Source of the DNA: Acidimicrobiia bacterium
Lineage (GTDB): Bacteria > Actinomycetota > Acidimicrobiia > IMCC26256 > PALSA-610
Assembly (NCBI GenBank): GCA_026002935.1
Contig: BPGH01000001.1
Coordinates: 855,965 to 919,964 of the forward strand
Length of the DNA: 64,000 nt
Reading direction: 5' to 3'
The notes beneath the pieces are model-generated. The model saw nothing but the letters and a program-made list of their open reading frames with translations, searched no databases and was not told where the DNA came from. Shown piece by piece: positions 21,152 through 29,460 of this stretch (position 1 is its first letter; every line of letters starts with the position of its first letter). The position numbers were made by a program, and so were the translations under genes.

Positions 21152-22693
21152 TCAGGCGATCGCGGGGACGGGGACGGGCGGCTCGGGCCCCACGTACTGC
21201 GCGCTCGGGCGGATCAGCCGGTTGTCGGCCGCCTGCTCGAGGACGTGGGTGCACCAGCCGATCACCCGGCTCGCGGCGAAGGTGGGGGTGAACAGCTCGC
21301 GCGGCACCCCCGCCGCGTCCATCACGATGCCCGCGTAGAACTCGACGTTGGTGTAGAGGCGCCGGCCCGGCTTGAGCTCCTCCAGCACGCGCACGGCCGT
21401 CGCCTCGATGTGGCGTGCCAGCTCCAGCTTCTCGCCGCCGAGCGACTCGGCGACCTCGCGCAGCATGAGCGAGCGCGGGTCGTCCGTCTTGTAGACGCGG
21501 TGGCCGAAGCCCATGAGCCGGTCGCCGCGCTCGACCGCGGCCCGGAGCCACGCCTCCGCGCGCTCGGGCACGCCGATCTCGTCGAGCATCTGCAGCGCGC
21601 GGCTCGGTGCGCCCCCGTGCAGGGGTCCCGACAGCGCGCCGATCGCGCCGACGACCGCGGCGCCGAGGTCGGCCCCGGTGGACGTGATGACCCGCGCCGT
21701 GAACGTCGACGCGTTGAACCCGTGGTCGATCGTCGAGATGAGGTACTTCTCGACCGCGGCCGCGTGCTCGGGACGCGGCTCGGCGCCGTGCATCATGTAG
21801 AGGTAGTTGGCCGCGTAACCGAGGTCGTCGCGCGGCTCGACGGGTTCGAGGCCCCGGCGGAGCCGCCACAACGCGGTGATCAGCGTCGGCACCACCGCAC
21901 AGGTCGACAGCGCGTCGTCGTAGAGCTCGTCGTGGCCGATGTCGTGCGACGGGCGGAAGCCGAGCGCCGCCGCGTAGTGGGAGACGGCCGTGCGCAGCGC
22001 GTCGAGCGGCACGAACGACTCGCCCGCCCGTGCGATCGCCGGCAGCACCTCGCGCACCGGGTCGGGCAGGGTCCGTCGGGGCCGCACACGCGCCGCGAAC
22101 GCCTCGCGCTCGGCGACGCTCGCGGGCAACCGGCCGTCGAACATGAGCTGCCAGACGTCCTCCAGAGGACGCGTCCGGGCGAGCTCGACCGCGTCGTACT
22201 CGCGGTAGTGGTAGAAGCCCTCGAGCCCGCGCACGTCGCCGACCGTCGTCTCGGCGACGACGACCCCTTCGAGCCCCTTGGGCACCTCGTGCGCCTGCGC
22301 GGCCGCGGGCTGGATCATCGCGATCCGCATGAGGTCACGCATCGAGACGATCCCCACGAGCCGGCCGCCGTCGACGACCGGGATGTGGCGGTAGCCGTGC
22401 TCGGCGAGGCTCGCGAACGCGGCGCGCGCCTCGACGCCCGGCGCGGTCGTGTCGGGGTCGGGGGTCATCCACTCCGACACCTTCGCCGCCGAGGCGTCGG
22501 TGCCGGCGGCGGCGACCCGGATCATGTCGCGTTCGGTCAGGATGCCGATCGGGCGTTCGTCCCCGTCGACGACGACGACCGACCCCACCCGTCGCTCGCG
22601 CATGCGGGCGGCGGCCTGGGCGACGCTGTCCGAGGGCCGGACCGTCACCACCGGCGCGCTCATGATGTCCGCGACGGTGCGTTCGTTCGTCAC
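21152..22693 (-). CDS. citrate synthase with N-terminal CBS domain pair
   Basis: This 513-residue protein joins two CBS domains (about residues 8-60 and 70-128) to a complete citrate synthase domain. The CBS half shows SAPVVTVRPSDSVAQAAARM, PIGILTERDMIR and LVGIVSMRDLMR. The enzyme half has the catalytic-histidine segments DHGFNASTFTARV and GPLHGGAPS, and MGFGHRVYKTDDPR. The catalytic aspartate, normally in NVDFY, is replaced by Glu451 in TNVEFYAG, a variant I recall from other actinobacterial synthases. CBS pairs usually bind adenosine nucleotides, so citrate or 2-methylcitrate synthesis may be under energy control; this is inference. The GTG at 22693 has TAGACT at 8 bases. Confidence 0.88.
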   Translation of the reverse strand: MTNERTVADIMSAPVVTVRPSDSVAQAAARMRERRVGSVVVVDGDERPIGILTERDMIRVAAAGTDASAAKVSEWMTPDPDTTAPGVEARAAFASLAEHGYRHIPVVDGGRLVGIVSMRDLMRIAMIQPAAAQAHEVPKGLEGVVVAETTVGDVRGLEGFYHYREYDAVELARTRPLEDVWQLMFDGRLPASVAEREAFAARVRPRRTLPDPVREVLPAIARAGESFVPLDALRTAVSHYAAALGFRPSHDIGHDELYDDALSTCAVVPTLITALWRLRRGLEPVEPRDDLGYAANYLYMMHGAEPRPEHAAAVEKYLISTIDHGFNASTFTARVITSTGADLGAAVVGAIGALSGPLHGGAPSRALQMLDEIGVPERAEAWLRAAVERGDRLMGFGHRVYKTDDPRSLMLREVAESLGGEKLELARHIEATAVRVLEELKPGRRLYTNVEFYAGIVMDAAGVPRELFTPTFAASRVIGWCTHVLEQAADNRLIRPSAQYVGPEPPVPVPAIA

Positions 22694-22701
22694 GTGGGCC
22701 G

Positions 22702-22707
22702 AGTCTA
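22702..22707 (-). promoter_or_regulatory. leaderless promoter -10 of the citrate synthase gene
   Basis: On the minus strand TAGACT lies 8 bases before the GTG at 22693, separating this gene from the crotonase gene upstream. Confidence 0.5.
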
Positions 22708-22738
22708 CGGGTGGCGGGGCGCGTCCGACGCCGCCCGC

Positions 22739-23503
22739 TCAGGCCGGCGTCCCGTGGCGGCCCGCGCCGCCCGCGAACCGCGCCGCACCCGCGCGCGTCT
22801 CGCCCGAAGCGATGACCTCCCGTCCCAGCCGGTGCTCGACGCGCAGCGCGTCGTCGGCGGGGAGCCCCCACTGCTCGTACGACGCCCGTCGATCCGAGCG
22901 CAGGCAGCGTTGGGGGAAGGCCGCGAGCCCGCGCGCGAGCTCGACGGCGGTGGCGCGCGCCGTGCCCGGCGGGCACAGCCGGTTCACCAGTCCCATCGAG
23001 AACGCCTCCTCGGCGCCCACCGCGCGGCCGGTGAGGATCATGTCGAGCGCGCGCGAGTGCCCGATCAGCCGCGGGAGGCGGACCGTCCCGCCGTCGACGA
23101 GCGGGACGCCCCACCGGCGGCAGAACACGCCGAACACGGCGTCGTTCGCCGCGACGCGCAGGTCGCACCAGCAGGCGAGCTCGAGGCCGCCCGCGACGGC
23201 GTGACCCTCGACGGCCGCGATCACCGGCTTGTCGAGCAGCATGCGGGTCGGGCCCATCGGGCCGTCGCCGTCGGGCGCGACCCGGTTGCCGCGTCCCTCG
23301 GCGATCGCCTTCAGGTCCGCGCCCGCGCAGAACGTGCCCCCGGCACCGGTGAGGACGGCCACCGCACGCTCGTCGTCGCGCTCGAAGTCCCGGAACGCGT
23401 CGGCGAGCAGCGCGGCGGTCGGCCCGTCGACCGCGTTGCGGACCTCGGGCCGGTCGATCGTGACCACCGTCACGGGGCCCTCGTGCTCCACCCGAACCGT
23501 CAT
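22739..23503 (-). CDS. enoyl-CoA hydratase/isomerase family protein
   Basis: This crotonase-fold protein has 254 residues. It begins TVRVEHEGPVTVVTIDRPEVRNAV. Its oxyanion-hole segments are FCAGADLKAIAEG and EGHAVAGGLELACWCD. The active-site region is RRWGVPLVDGGTVRLPRLIG, which has Asp-Gly-Gly and no evident pair of catalytic glutamates. It resembles actinobacterial crotonases annotated only as enoyl-CoA hydratase. Its ATG overlaps the stop of the histidine phosphatase gene (ATGA), so the two are cotranslated. The substrate is unknown, and hydratase activity is not assured. Confidence 0.85.
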   Translation of the reverse strand: MTVRVEHEGPVTVVTIDRPEVRNAVDGPTAALLADAFRDFERDDERAVAVLTGAGGTFCAGADLKAIAEGRGNRVAPDGDGPMGPTRMLLDKPVIAAVEGHAVAGGLELACWCDLRVAANDAVFGVFCRRWGVPLVDGGTVRLPRLIGHSRALDMILTGRAVGAEEAFSMGLVNRLCPPGTARATAVELARGLAAFPQRCLRSDRRASYEQWGLPADDALRVEHRLGREVIASGETRAGAARFAGGAGRHGTPA

Positions 23504-24108
23504 CGTCGCTCCCGTTTCGCGTACAGGTGGGCGCACTCGTTCACCGTGTGCACCGAACGGACCCCGGTGCGCGACGCCAGCAGCCGCGAGACCGACGTGT
23601 AGTGCGGGTCGAACCACAGCGGTCGCGCCAGGCCGAGGACGGCCGCGAGCGCCACGTTGATCACCCCGCCGTGGCAGACCGCGACGACGGTGCGACCGCG
23701 GTGCGCGGCGACGATCTCGTCGACCGCGCGCTCGACCCTCGACCGGAACGCGCCGGGATCCTCGCCCCCGTACTCCCCCCATCGCCCCTCGACCATCGCC
23801 CGCCAGCGGTCGTCCTTCGCCGCGCGCAGCTCCTCCATCGGGATGTAGTGGTCCGCCTGCACGTCGTACTCGACGAGCCCCTCGGCGATCCCGACCTCCA
23901 GGCCGAGCGCCTGCGCGACGGGTCGTGCGGTCTCGACGGCCCGCCGCTGCGGGCTCGACAGCACGACGTCGACCGGCTCGTGCGCGAGCCAGTCGGCGAG
24001 CCGTGCCGCCTGCGCCCGGCCCGACGCGGTGAGCGGCGGGTCCGCCGGCACGCCGGTGCCGGGCGCGACCCGCTCGGGCTCCGCGTGCCGCACCAGGATC
24101 AGCTCCAC
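23500..24108 (-). CDS. histidine phosphatase family protein
   Basis: This 202-residue protein of the phosphoglycerate-mutase-like superfamily starts at GTG 24108. The phosphorylated histidine is in LILVRHAEPE (His8). LSSPQRRAVETARPVA gives the second arginine, and VVAVCHGGVINVAL the C-terminal histidine. These proteins dephosphorylate diverse substrates. The closest pattern is the broad-specificity or cobalamin-phosphatase type, but no neighbour points to cobalamin. The stop overlaps the following crotonase start. It lies 65 bases after the HAD gene on the same strand. Confidence 0.85.
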   Translation of the reverse strand: MELILVRHAEPERVAPGTGVPADPPLTASGRAQAARLADWLAHEPVDVVLSSPQRRAVETARPVAQALGLEVGIAEGLVEYDVQADHYIPMEELRAAKDDRWRAMVEGRWGEYGGEDPGAFRSRVERAVDEIVAAHRGRTVVAVCHGGVINVALAAVLGLARPLWFDPHYTSVSRLLASRTGVRSVHTVNECAHLYAKRERR

Positions 24109-24173
24109 GGGATCCTTCCGGTCGGGGCCGGGCGGGGTCGGTGGTGGCCCGCGTCGCGCACGTGGAGAACCCC

Positions 24174-24800
24174 CTAGTGGAGCGGGAAGCCGAGCACCCG
24201 TTCGAGCTCGGCGAGCGCGGCGTCGGGGTCGACGACCTTGATCGTCGTCATCCCCAGGGACCGCGCGGGCTTCAGGTTGATCCCCAGGTCGTCGAGGAAC
24301 ACGGCGCGCTGCGGCCGGACGCCGAGGCGGTCGAGCGTCAGCTCGTAGATCCGGGGATCGGGTTTGCGCAGCCCCTCGACGGCGGACTCGACGACGACGT
24401 CGAACGCGATCCGTGCGAGTCCGTTCGTCGCGGGCGTCCCCTCCGTCGCGACCCAGTTGTTGGTGAGCGCCGCCGTCTTGAGGCCCTCCTCGCGGATGCG
24501 CTCGATCGCGCGAACCATCGGGGGGCGCGGGCCGAGCCGGCTCGCGAGACCCTCCATCAACCGGCGGGCGTCGAGCGCGAACCCGCGTTCGGCGGCCTCG
24601 GTCTCGAGCGCGGCGAAGAAGTCGGGCATCGACAGCTCGCCGCGCTCGAGCGCGGCCCACGCCCCCTCCTCGCTGCTCGTGCGGATCAGGGCCCGGACGG
24701 TGCCGGGCGCCAGCCCGTGCGCACGGTCGTACGCGTCGAACGCGTCGAACGGCGACGGGAACACGACCCCGCCCAGGTCGAACACGACGGCCTCGAACAC
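24174..24800 (-). CDS. HAD family hydrolase (subfamily IA)
   Basis: This protein of about 208 residues has the full HAD motif set. The nucleophile Asp is in AVVFDLGGVVF; motif II is AALTNNW; motif III is the lysine of GLRKPDPRIYEL; motif IV is VFLDDLGINLKPARSLGM. The helical cap is of the small YihX/epoxide-hydrolase-N type. DLGGV replaces the usual DxDGTL, as in that subgroup. It probably dephosphorylates a small sugar phosphate. GTG 24800 gives a normal N-terminus. An upstream GTG at 24851, three bases after the preceding stop, would add 17 Pro/Ala-rich residues and cannot be excluded. Confidence 0.8.
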   Translation of the reverse strand: MFEAVVFDLGGVVFPSPFDAFDAYDRAHGLAPGTVRALIRTSSEEGAWAALERGELSMPDFFAALETEAAERGFALDARRLMEGLASRLGPRPPMVRAIERIREEGLKTAALTNNWVATEGTPATNGLARIAFDVVVESAVEGLRKPDPRIYELTLDRLGVRPQRAVFLDDLGINLKPARSLGMTTIKVVDPDAALAELERVLGFPLH

Positions 24801-24854
24801 GCGGGCCGACGGTAGCGGTTCACCGGCCGGCCGTGCGCCGCCCGCCGGCACCGG

Positions 24855-25610
24855 TCACCCGTCGAGGCGGGCGTCGCGCTTCTCGACGAAGGCCTGGCGC
24901 AGCTCGTCGGAGTCGCCGTGGAGGTTGAGCTCGAACGTGAACCCCTGCTCGAACCGGTACGAACGCTTCACGTCGACCGGGTCGATCATGTTGAGCGCCT
25001 CCTTGGCCCGGCGGATCACGAGCGTGCTCTTCGCCGCGATGACCCCCGCGATCCCGAGCGCGGCGTCGAGGAGCTGCTCGCGCGGGACGACGCGCTCCAC
25101 CGTGCCGTACGCGTGCAGCTCCGCCGCGGTCACGGTGGCGCCCGTGAAGTAGAGCGCGCGCAGCTTGTGGGCCGGGACGAACCGCGCGAGGTGGGTCGCC
25201 GCGCCCAGTGCGCCGCGGTCGACCTCGGGGACGCCGAAGGTCGCGTCCTCCGACGCGACGACGATGTCGGCGTTGCCGGCGAGACCGATCCCGCCACCGA
25301 GGCAGAACCCGTGCACCGCCGCGATCACCGGCACCTCGCACTCGTACACGGCGGCGAAGGCCTGGTAACAGCCCCGGTTGACGCCGATCAGCGCCTCCTT
25401 GGTGGGGTCGGCGGCCAGCTCCTTGATGTCGACCCCGGCCTGGAAGCCGCGGCCCTCGGCGCGCAGGACCAGGACGTGCACGTGCGGGTCGCGCCCCAGG
25501 TCGCGCACGGTGTCGGCCAGCCGGAACCAGCCGGCGACGGGCAGCGCGTTGACCGGCGGGTTGTCGATCGTGACGATCGCGACGCGGTCGCGCACCTCGG
25601 AGCGGATCAC
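24855..25610 (-). CDS. EchA20-like crotonase (HIP-CoA ring hydrolase type)
   Basis: This 251-residue crotonase closely follows the pattern I recall for mycobacterial EchA20, the hydrolase that opens the last steroid ring (HIEC-CoA step) in cholesterol catabolism. Shared stretches are VTIDNPPVNALPVAGWFRLAD, LRAEGRGFQAGVDIKEL, NRGCYQAFAAVYECEVPVIAA, GFCLGGGIGLAGNADIVVAS, FGVPEVDRGALGAATHL and YRFEQGFTFELNLHG. In mycobacteria the gene lies with ipdA/ipdB; none are seen here. The GTG at 25610 has a TATGCT box at 6 bases. An alternative is a related ring-opening hydrolase of another pathway. Confidence 0.78.
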   Translation of the reverse strand: MIRSEVRDRVAIVTIDNPPVNALPVAGWFRLADTVRDLGRDPHVHVLVLRAEGRGFQAGVDIKELAADPTKEALIGVNRGCYQAFAAVYECEVPVIAAVHGFCLGGGIGLAGNADIVVASEDATFGVPEVDRGALGAATHLARFVPAHKLRALYFTGATVTAAELHAYGTVERVVPREQLLDAALGIAGVIAAKSTLVIRRAKEALNMIDPVDVKRSYRFEQGFTFELNLHGDSDELRQAFVEKRDARLDG

Positions 25611-25616
25611 GGCGGG

Positions 25617-25626
25617 AGCATACTTT
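25617..25626. promoter_or_regulatory. overlapping divergent -10 boxes
   Basis: TATGCT on the minus strand (25617-25622) lies 6 bases before the EchA20-like start. TACTTT on the plus strand (25621-25626) lies 4 bases before the oxidase ATG, shorter than elsewhere. The two hexamers share two bases, so polymerase could serve only one gene at a time. Confidence 0.45.
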
Positions 25627-25630
25627 CCGG

Positions 25631-26992
25631 ATGGTCTCGCTCTGGGAGGAGACCGCGGGCCCGGCGCCCGAGCGGCCCGCGCTCGGTGGTGACACCGACG
25701 CGGACGTCGTGGTCGTCGGCGCCGGGTACACCGGCCTGTGGTCCGCGTACGAATTGCTGCGGCGCGAGCCGTCGTTGCGGGTCGTCGTCTGCGAGCGCGA
25801 GCACGTGGGCTTCGGCGCCTCCGGCCGCAACGGCGGTTGGTGCTCCGCGCTGTTCGCCGGGTCACGCGAGCAGACCGCGAAGCGCCACGGCCGCGACGCC
25901 GTCGTCGCGATGCAGCGCGCGATGTTCGACACGCTCGACGTGATCGAGCGGACCCTCGCGGAGGAGGGCATCGACTGCGACTGGGCGCGCGGCGGCACCC
26001 TGCAGGTCGCGACGGTCCCGGCACACGCCCGGCGCCTGCGCGAGGAGCTCGCCGACCACCGGCGCTGGGGCTTCGGGGAGGAGCACTACCGGTGGCTCGA
26101 CGGCGCCGAGTCACGGTCGCGGATCGGCTGCCGACCCAACCTCGGCGCGCTGTACACCCCGCACTGCGCGGCGATCCACCCGGCGAAGCTCGCGCGCGGG
26201 CTCGCGGCCGCGGTCGAGCGGCGCGGCGCCCGGGTCCACGAGCGGACGCCGGTCCTCGCGATCGAGCGCGGCCGGGTCGTCACGCCGCGCGGCACGGTGC
26301 GCGCCGAGGTGGTCGTGCGGGCGACCGAGGCGTACACGACCCAGTGGCCGCAGCACCGGCGCGCCGTGGTGCCCGTCTACTCCCTGATGATCGCGACCGA
26401 ACCGCTCCCCGGCGAGGTCTGGGAGGACGCGGGTCTCGCCCAGCGGGAGACGTTCACCGACGGTCGCCGGCTCGTCATCTACGGGCAGCGCACCGCCGAC
26501 GGCCGGATCGCGTTCGGCGGCCGGGGTGCCCCGTACCACCTCGGCGGGCAGGTCCGGCCCGGGCACGACCGGGACCGGCGCGTCTTCGGCGCGCTCGAAC
26601 GGACGCTGCGCTCGCTGTTCCCGCAGGTCGCGGACGCCGCGGTGACCCACCGCTGGGGCGGACCCGTGGGCGTGCCGCGCGACTGGTACCCGTCGGTCGG
26701 CTACGACCGCGCGAGCGGCGTCGCGTGGGCGGGCGGCTACGTGGGCGACGGCGTCTCGACGACCAACCTCGCCGGCCGCACGATCGCGGACCTCGTGCTG
26801 GGCCACGACAGCGACCTCACCCGCCTGCCGTGGGTCGGGCACCGCTCGCCGCCCTGGGAGCCCGAGCCGCTGCGGTGGCTCGGCGTCAACGCCACGCGGG
26901 CGCTCGTCGCGTCGATCGACCGGGCCGAGGCCGCCGGGCGCGAGCCGAGGTGGCGCACGCGGCTCGCGAACCGCCTGCTCGGCGCGCACTGA
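25631..26992 (+). CDS. FAD-dependent amine/amino-acid oxidase (DAO family)
   Basis: This 453-residue protein has the dinucleotide-binding start DADVVVVGAGYTGLWSAYEL (GAGYTG at 30-35). FGASGRNGGWCSALFAG follows, a stretch typical of gamma-glutamylputrescine oxidase (PuuB)-like enzymes. The C-terminal FAD contact is GYVGDGVSTTNLAGRTIADL. Such enzymes oxidise an amine or N-methyl group with release of hydrogen peroxide. No signal peptide is seen. It opens a plus-strand run of catabolic genes, although the GH3 gene follows only after 42 bases and may have its own ribosome site. The substrate is unknown. Confidence 0.85.
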   Translation: MVSLWEETAGPAPERPALGGDTDADVVVVGAGYTGLWSAYELLRREPSLRVVVCEREHVGFGASGRNGGWCSALFAGSREQTAKRHGRDAVVAMQRAMFDTLDVIERTLAEEGIDCDWARGGTLQVATVPAHARRLREELADHRRWGFGEEHYRWLDGAESRSRIGCRPNLGALYTPHCAAIHPAKLARGLAAAVERRGARVHERTPVLAIERGRVVTPRGTVRAEVVVRATEAYTTQWPQHRRAVVPVYSLMIATEPLPGEVWEDAGLAQRETFTDGRRLVIYGQRTADGRIAFGGRGAPYHLGGQVRPGHDRDRRVFGALERTLRSLFPQVADAAVTHRWGGPVGVPRDWYPSVGYDRASGVAWAGGYVGDGVSTTNLAGRTIADLVLGHDSDLTRLPWVGHRSPPWEPEPLRWLGVNATRALVASIDRAEAAGREPRWRTRLANRLLGAH

Positions 26993-27034
26993 CCGCACCT
27001 GCGCGACCGGCGCCGGGCCTGGAAGGATGCACCC

Positions 27035-29449
27035 ATGGACTCGGCGCGCATCGAGGAACTGGTCGGCGGGCTGACCATCGAGGAGAAGGCGGCGATGGTC
27101 GCGGGTGTCGACATGTGGCACACGGCCGCGGCCGGCCGGCTCGGCGTGCCCGCCATGAAGGTCACCGACGGCCCGATCGGTGCCCGCGGCGAACGCTGGA
27201 CCGGTGGCCGATCGCACGCCTTCCCGTGCGGCACCGCGCTCGGCGCGACCTGGGACCCCGAGCTCGTCGAGGCCGTGGGACGCCGCCTCGGCGTCGAGAC
27301 CCGCCGCAAGCGCGCGCACGTGCTGCTCGCGCCGACCGTCAACATCCACCGCCACCCGTTCGCCGGCCGCAACTTCGAATGCTTCTCGGAGGACCCGTAC
27401 CTGACCGCGCGGCTCGCGGTCGCCTACGTCCGCGGTGTCCAGTCGCAGGGCGTCGGCTGCTCGGTGAAGCACTTCGTGGCGAACGACCAGGAGCACGAGC
27501 GGATGACGATCAGCTCCGAGGTCGACGAGCGCACCCTGCGCGAGATCTACCTGCCGCCCTTCGAGGCCGCCGTCCGCGAGGCCCACGCCGTCTCGGTCAT
27601 GGCCGCCTACAACCGGCTCAACGGCACGTTCTGCAGCGAGCACCGCTGGCTGCTGTCGGACCTGCTGAAGGGGGAGTGGGGCTTCGACGGGTTCGTCGTG
27701 TCCGACTGGTTCGGCGCCCACAGCACCGCCGCGGCCGCGAACGCCGGCCTCGACGTCGAGATGCCCGGCCCGCCGCAGTGGTTCGGGACGGCGCTCGCCC
27801 GGGCCGTCGGGGCGGGCGAGGTCGACCAGGCGGTGCTCGACGACAAGGTGCGGCGCATCCTGGTGGCGCTCGACCGCACGGGTGCGTTCGGGGACCCCGC
27901 GCCGGGGGCCGAGGAGTCGGTCGACGACCCCGAGGACCGCGCCGTCGCCCGCCGGGCGGCGGCGGCCGGTTTCGTCCTGCTGAGCAACCGGCGGGCCGCG
28001 CTGCCGCTCGACGGTGTCCGGACGCTCGCGGTGGTCGGCCCGAACGCGGACGTCGCGCACGTGATGGGTGGGGGCAGCGCGCGCGTGCCGCCCCACCCGC
28101 TCGTCACGCCGCTCGAGGGGCTGCGCCTCCGCTTCCCCGACGTCGGGATCCGGTTCGAGCGCGGCGCCACCAACCACAAGCGCATCCCGCCGCTCGACAC
28201 CCGGCGTTGTGCCGACCTGCGCGTCGCCTACCACGCCGGGCGGGAGCGTGCCGGCGCGCCGGTGCTGGAGGAGCCGGCGTCACGGGCGTGGTTCACCTGG
28301 CTCGGCCCGGTGGGTGCGGGCGTCCCCGACGACTTCTCGGCGCGGGTCCTCGGCACGTTCGTCGCCGACGAGCCGGGCGCGTGGACCTTCAGCCTCGTGC
28401 AGGCGGGCCGCGCGCGGTTGCTCCTCGACGGCGAGGTGGTGCTGGACAACTGGGAGCCGACCGGCCGCAGCGACGCGTTCTTCGGGTTCGGCAGCGAGGA
28501 GGTCACGGTGACCGTCGACCTCGACGCCGGCGCGCCTCACGAGCTCGTCGTGGAGTTCGTCCCGGCCGGCCCGGCGCTCGGCGCGCTCGGCGTCGGTTGC
28601 CTGCCGCCGACCCCCGACGACCTGCTCGAACGTGCCGTCGAGGCCGCCGCGTCCGCGGACGCGGCGGTGTGCGTCGTGGGCACCGACGGCGAGTGGGAGA
28701 CGGAGGGCAACGACCGCGAGTCGATGGACCTGCCCGGGGGGCAGGACGACCTGGTGCGCGCCGTCGCGGCGGCGAACCCGCGCACGATCGTCGTCGTCAA
28801 CGCCGGTGCCCCGGTCACGATGCCGTGGCGCGACGAGGTCGCCGCGATCCTCCAGTGCTGGTTCCCGGGTGAGGAGTGGGGCAACGCGCTCGCGGACGTG
28901 CTGAGCGGCGACGTGAGCCCGTCGGGCAAGCTGCCGACGACGTTCCCCGTGCGCGTCGACGACGTGCCGTCGCACGCGCACTACCCGGGCGCGCACGGCC
29001 GGGTGGAGTACGCGGAGCGGCTGCACGTCGGCTACCGCGGCTTCGACTCGCGAGGGATCGAACCCGCGTTCTGCTTCGGTCACGGCCTCTCCTACACGAC
29101 CTTCGAGCTCGGCACGCCGGCGTGGGACCTCACGACCGGGTCCCGCGGTCTGCGGATCGTGGTCCCGGTGCGCAACACGGGCTCGCGCCGGGGCGCGGAG
29201 GTCGTGCAGTGCTACGTGCACGACGTCGAGGCCACCGTCGAACGCCCGGTGCAGGAGCTGCGCGCGTTCGCGAAGGTGTGGCTCGACCCCGGCGAGGAGC
29301 GGGAGGTGGAGTTGTCGCTCGACGAGCGCGCGTTCGCGTTCTGGCACCCCGATCTCCGCGGGTGGACCGTCGAACCCGGGACGTTCGAGATCCGGATCGG
29401 CACGTCGTCGCGTGACGTCCACCACCGCTTCACGATCGAGCTCCCCTGA
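27035..29449 (+). CDS. glycoside hydrolase family 3 beta-glucosidase with PA14 domain
   Basis: This 804-residue GH3 enzyme hydrolyses beta-linked glycosides. The N-terminal (beta/alpha)8 domain (about 1-300) has KVTDGPIGAR, the substrate loop VKHFVANDQEHERM, and the nucleophile Asp224 in FVVSDWFGAHS. The second alpha/beta domain has GFVLLSNRRAALPLDG. A PA14 insert (about 390-520) includes ADEPGAWTFSLVQAGRARLL and may shape substrate length. The C-terminus is a fibronectin-III-like domain (VRNTGSRRGAEVVQCYVHD). No signal peptide is visible, so it is probably cytoplasmic and acts on imported oligosaccharides or glycosides of steroids or plant compounds. The ATG has a GGAAGG site. Confidence 0.93.
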   Translation: MDSARIEELVGGLTIEEKAAMVAGVDMWHTAAAGRLGVPAMKVTDGPIGARGERWTGGRSHAFPCGTALGATWDPELVEAVGRRLGVETRRKRAHVLLAPTVNIHRHPFAGRNFECFSEDPYLTARLAVAYVRGVQSQGVGCSVKHFVANDQEHERMTISSEVDERTLREIYLPPFEAAVREAHAVSVMAAYNRLNGTFCSEHRWLLSDLLKGEWGFDGFVVSDWFGAHSTAAAANAGLDVEMPGPPQWFGTALARAVGAGEVDQAVLDDKVRRILVALDRTGAFGDPAPGAEESVDDPEDRAVARRAAAAGFVLLSNRRAALPLDGVRTLAVVGPNADVAHVMGGGSARVPPHPLVTPLEGLRLRFPDVGIRFERGATNHKRIPPLDTRRCADLRVAYHAGRERAGAPVLEEPASRAWFTWLGPVGAGVPDDFSARVLGTFVADEPGAWTFSLVQAGRARLLLDGEVVLDNWEPTGRSDAFFGFGSEEVTVTVDLDAGAPHELVVEFVPAGPALGALGVGCLPPTPDDLLERAVEAAASADAAVCVVGTDGEWETEGNDRESMDLPGGQDDLVRAVAAANPRTIVVVNAGAPVTMPWRDEVAAILQCWFPGEEWGNALADVLSGDVSPSGKLPTTFPVRVDDVPSHAHYPGAHGRVEYAERLHVGYRGFDSRGIEPAFCFGHGLSYTTFELGTPAWDLTTGSRGLRIVVPVRNTGSRRGAEVVQCYVHDVEATVERPVQELRAFAKVWLDPGEEREVELSLDERAFAFWHPDLRGWTVEPGTFEIRIGTSSRDVHHRFTIELP

Positions 29450-29460
29450 CGAGGCCCTCG

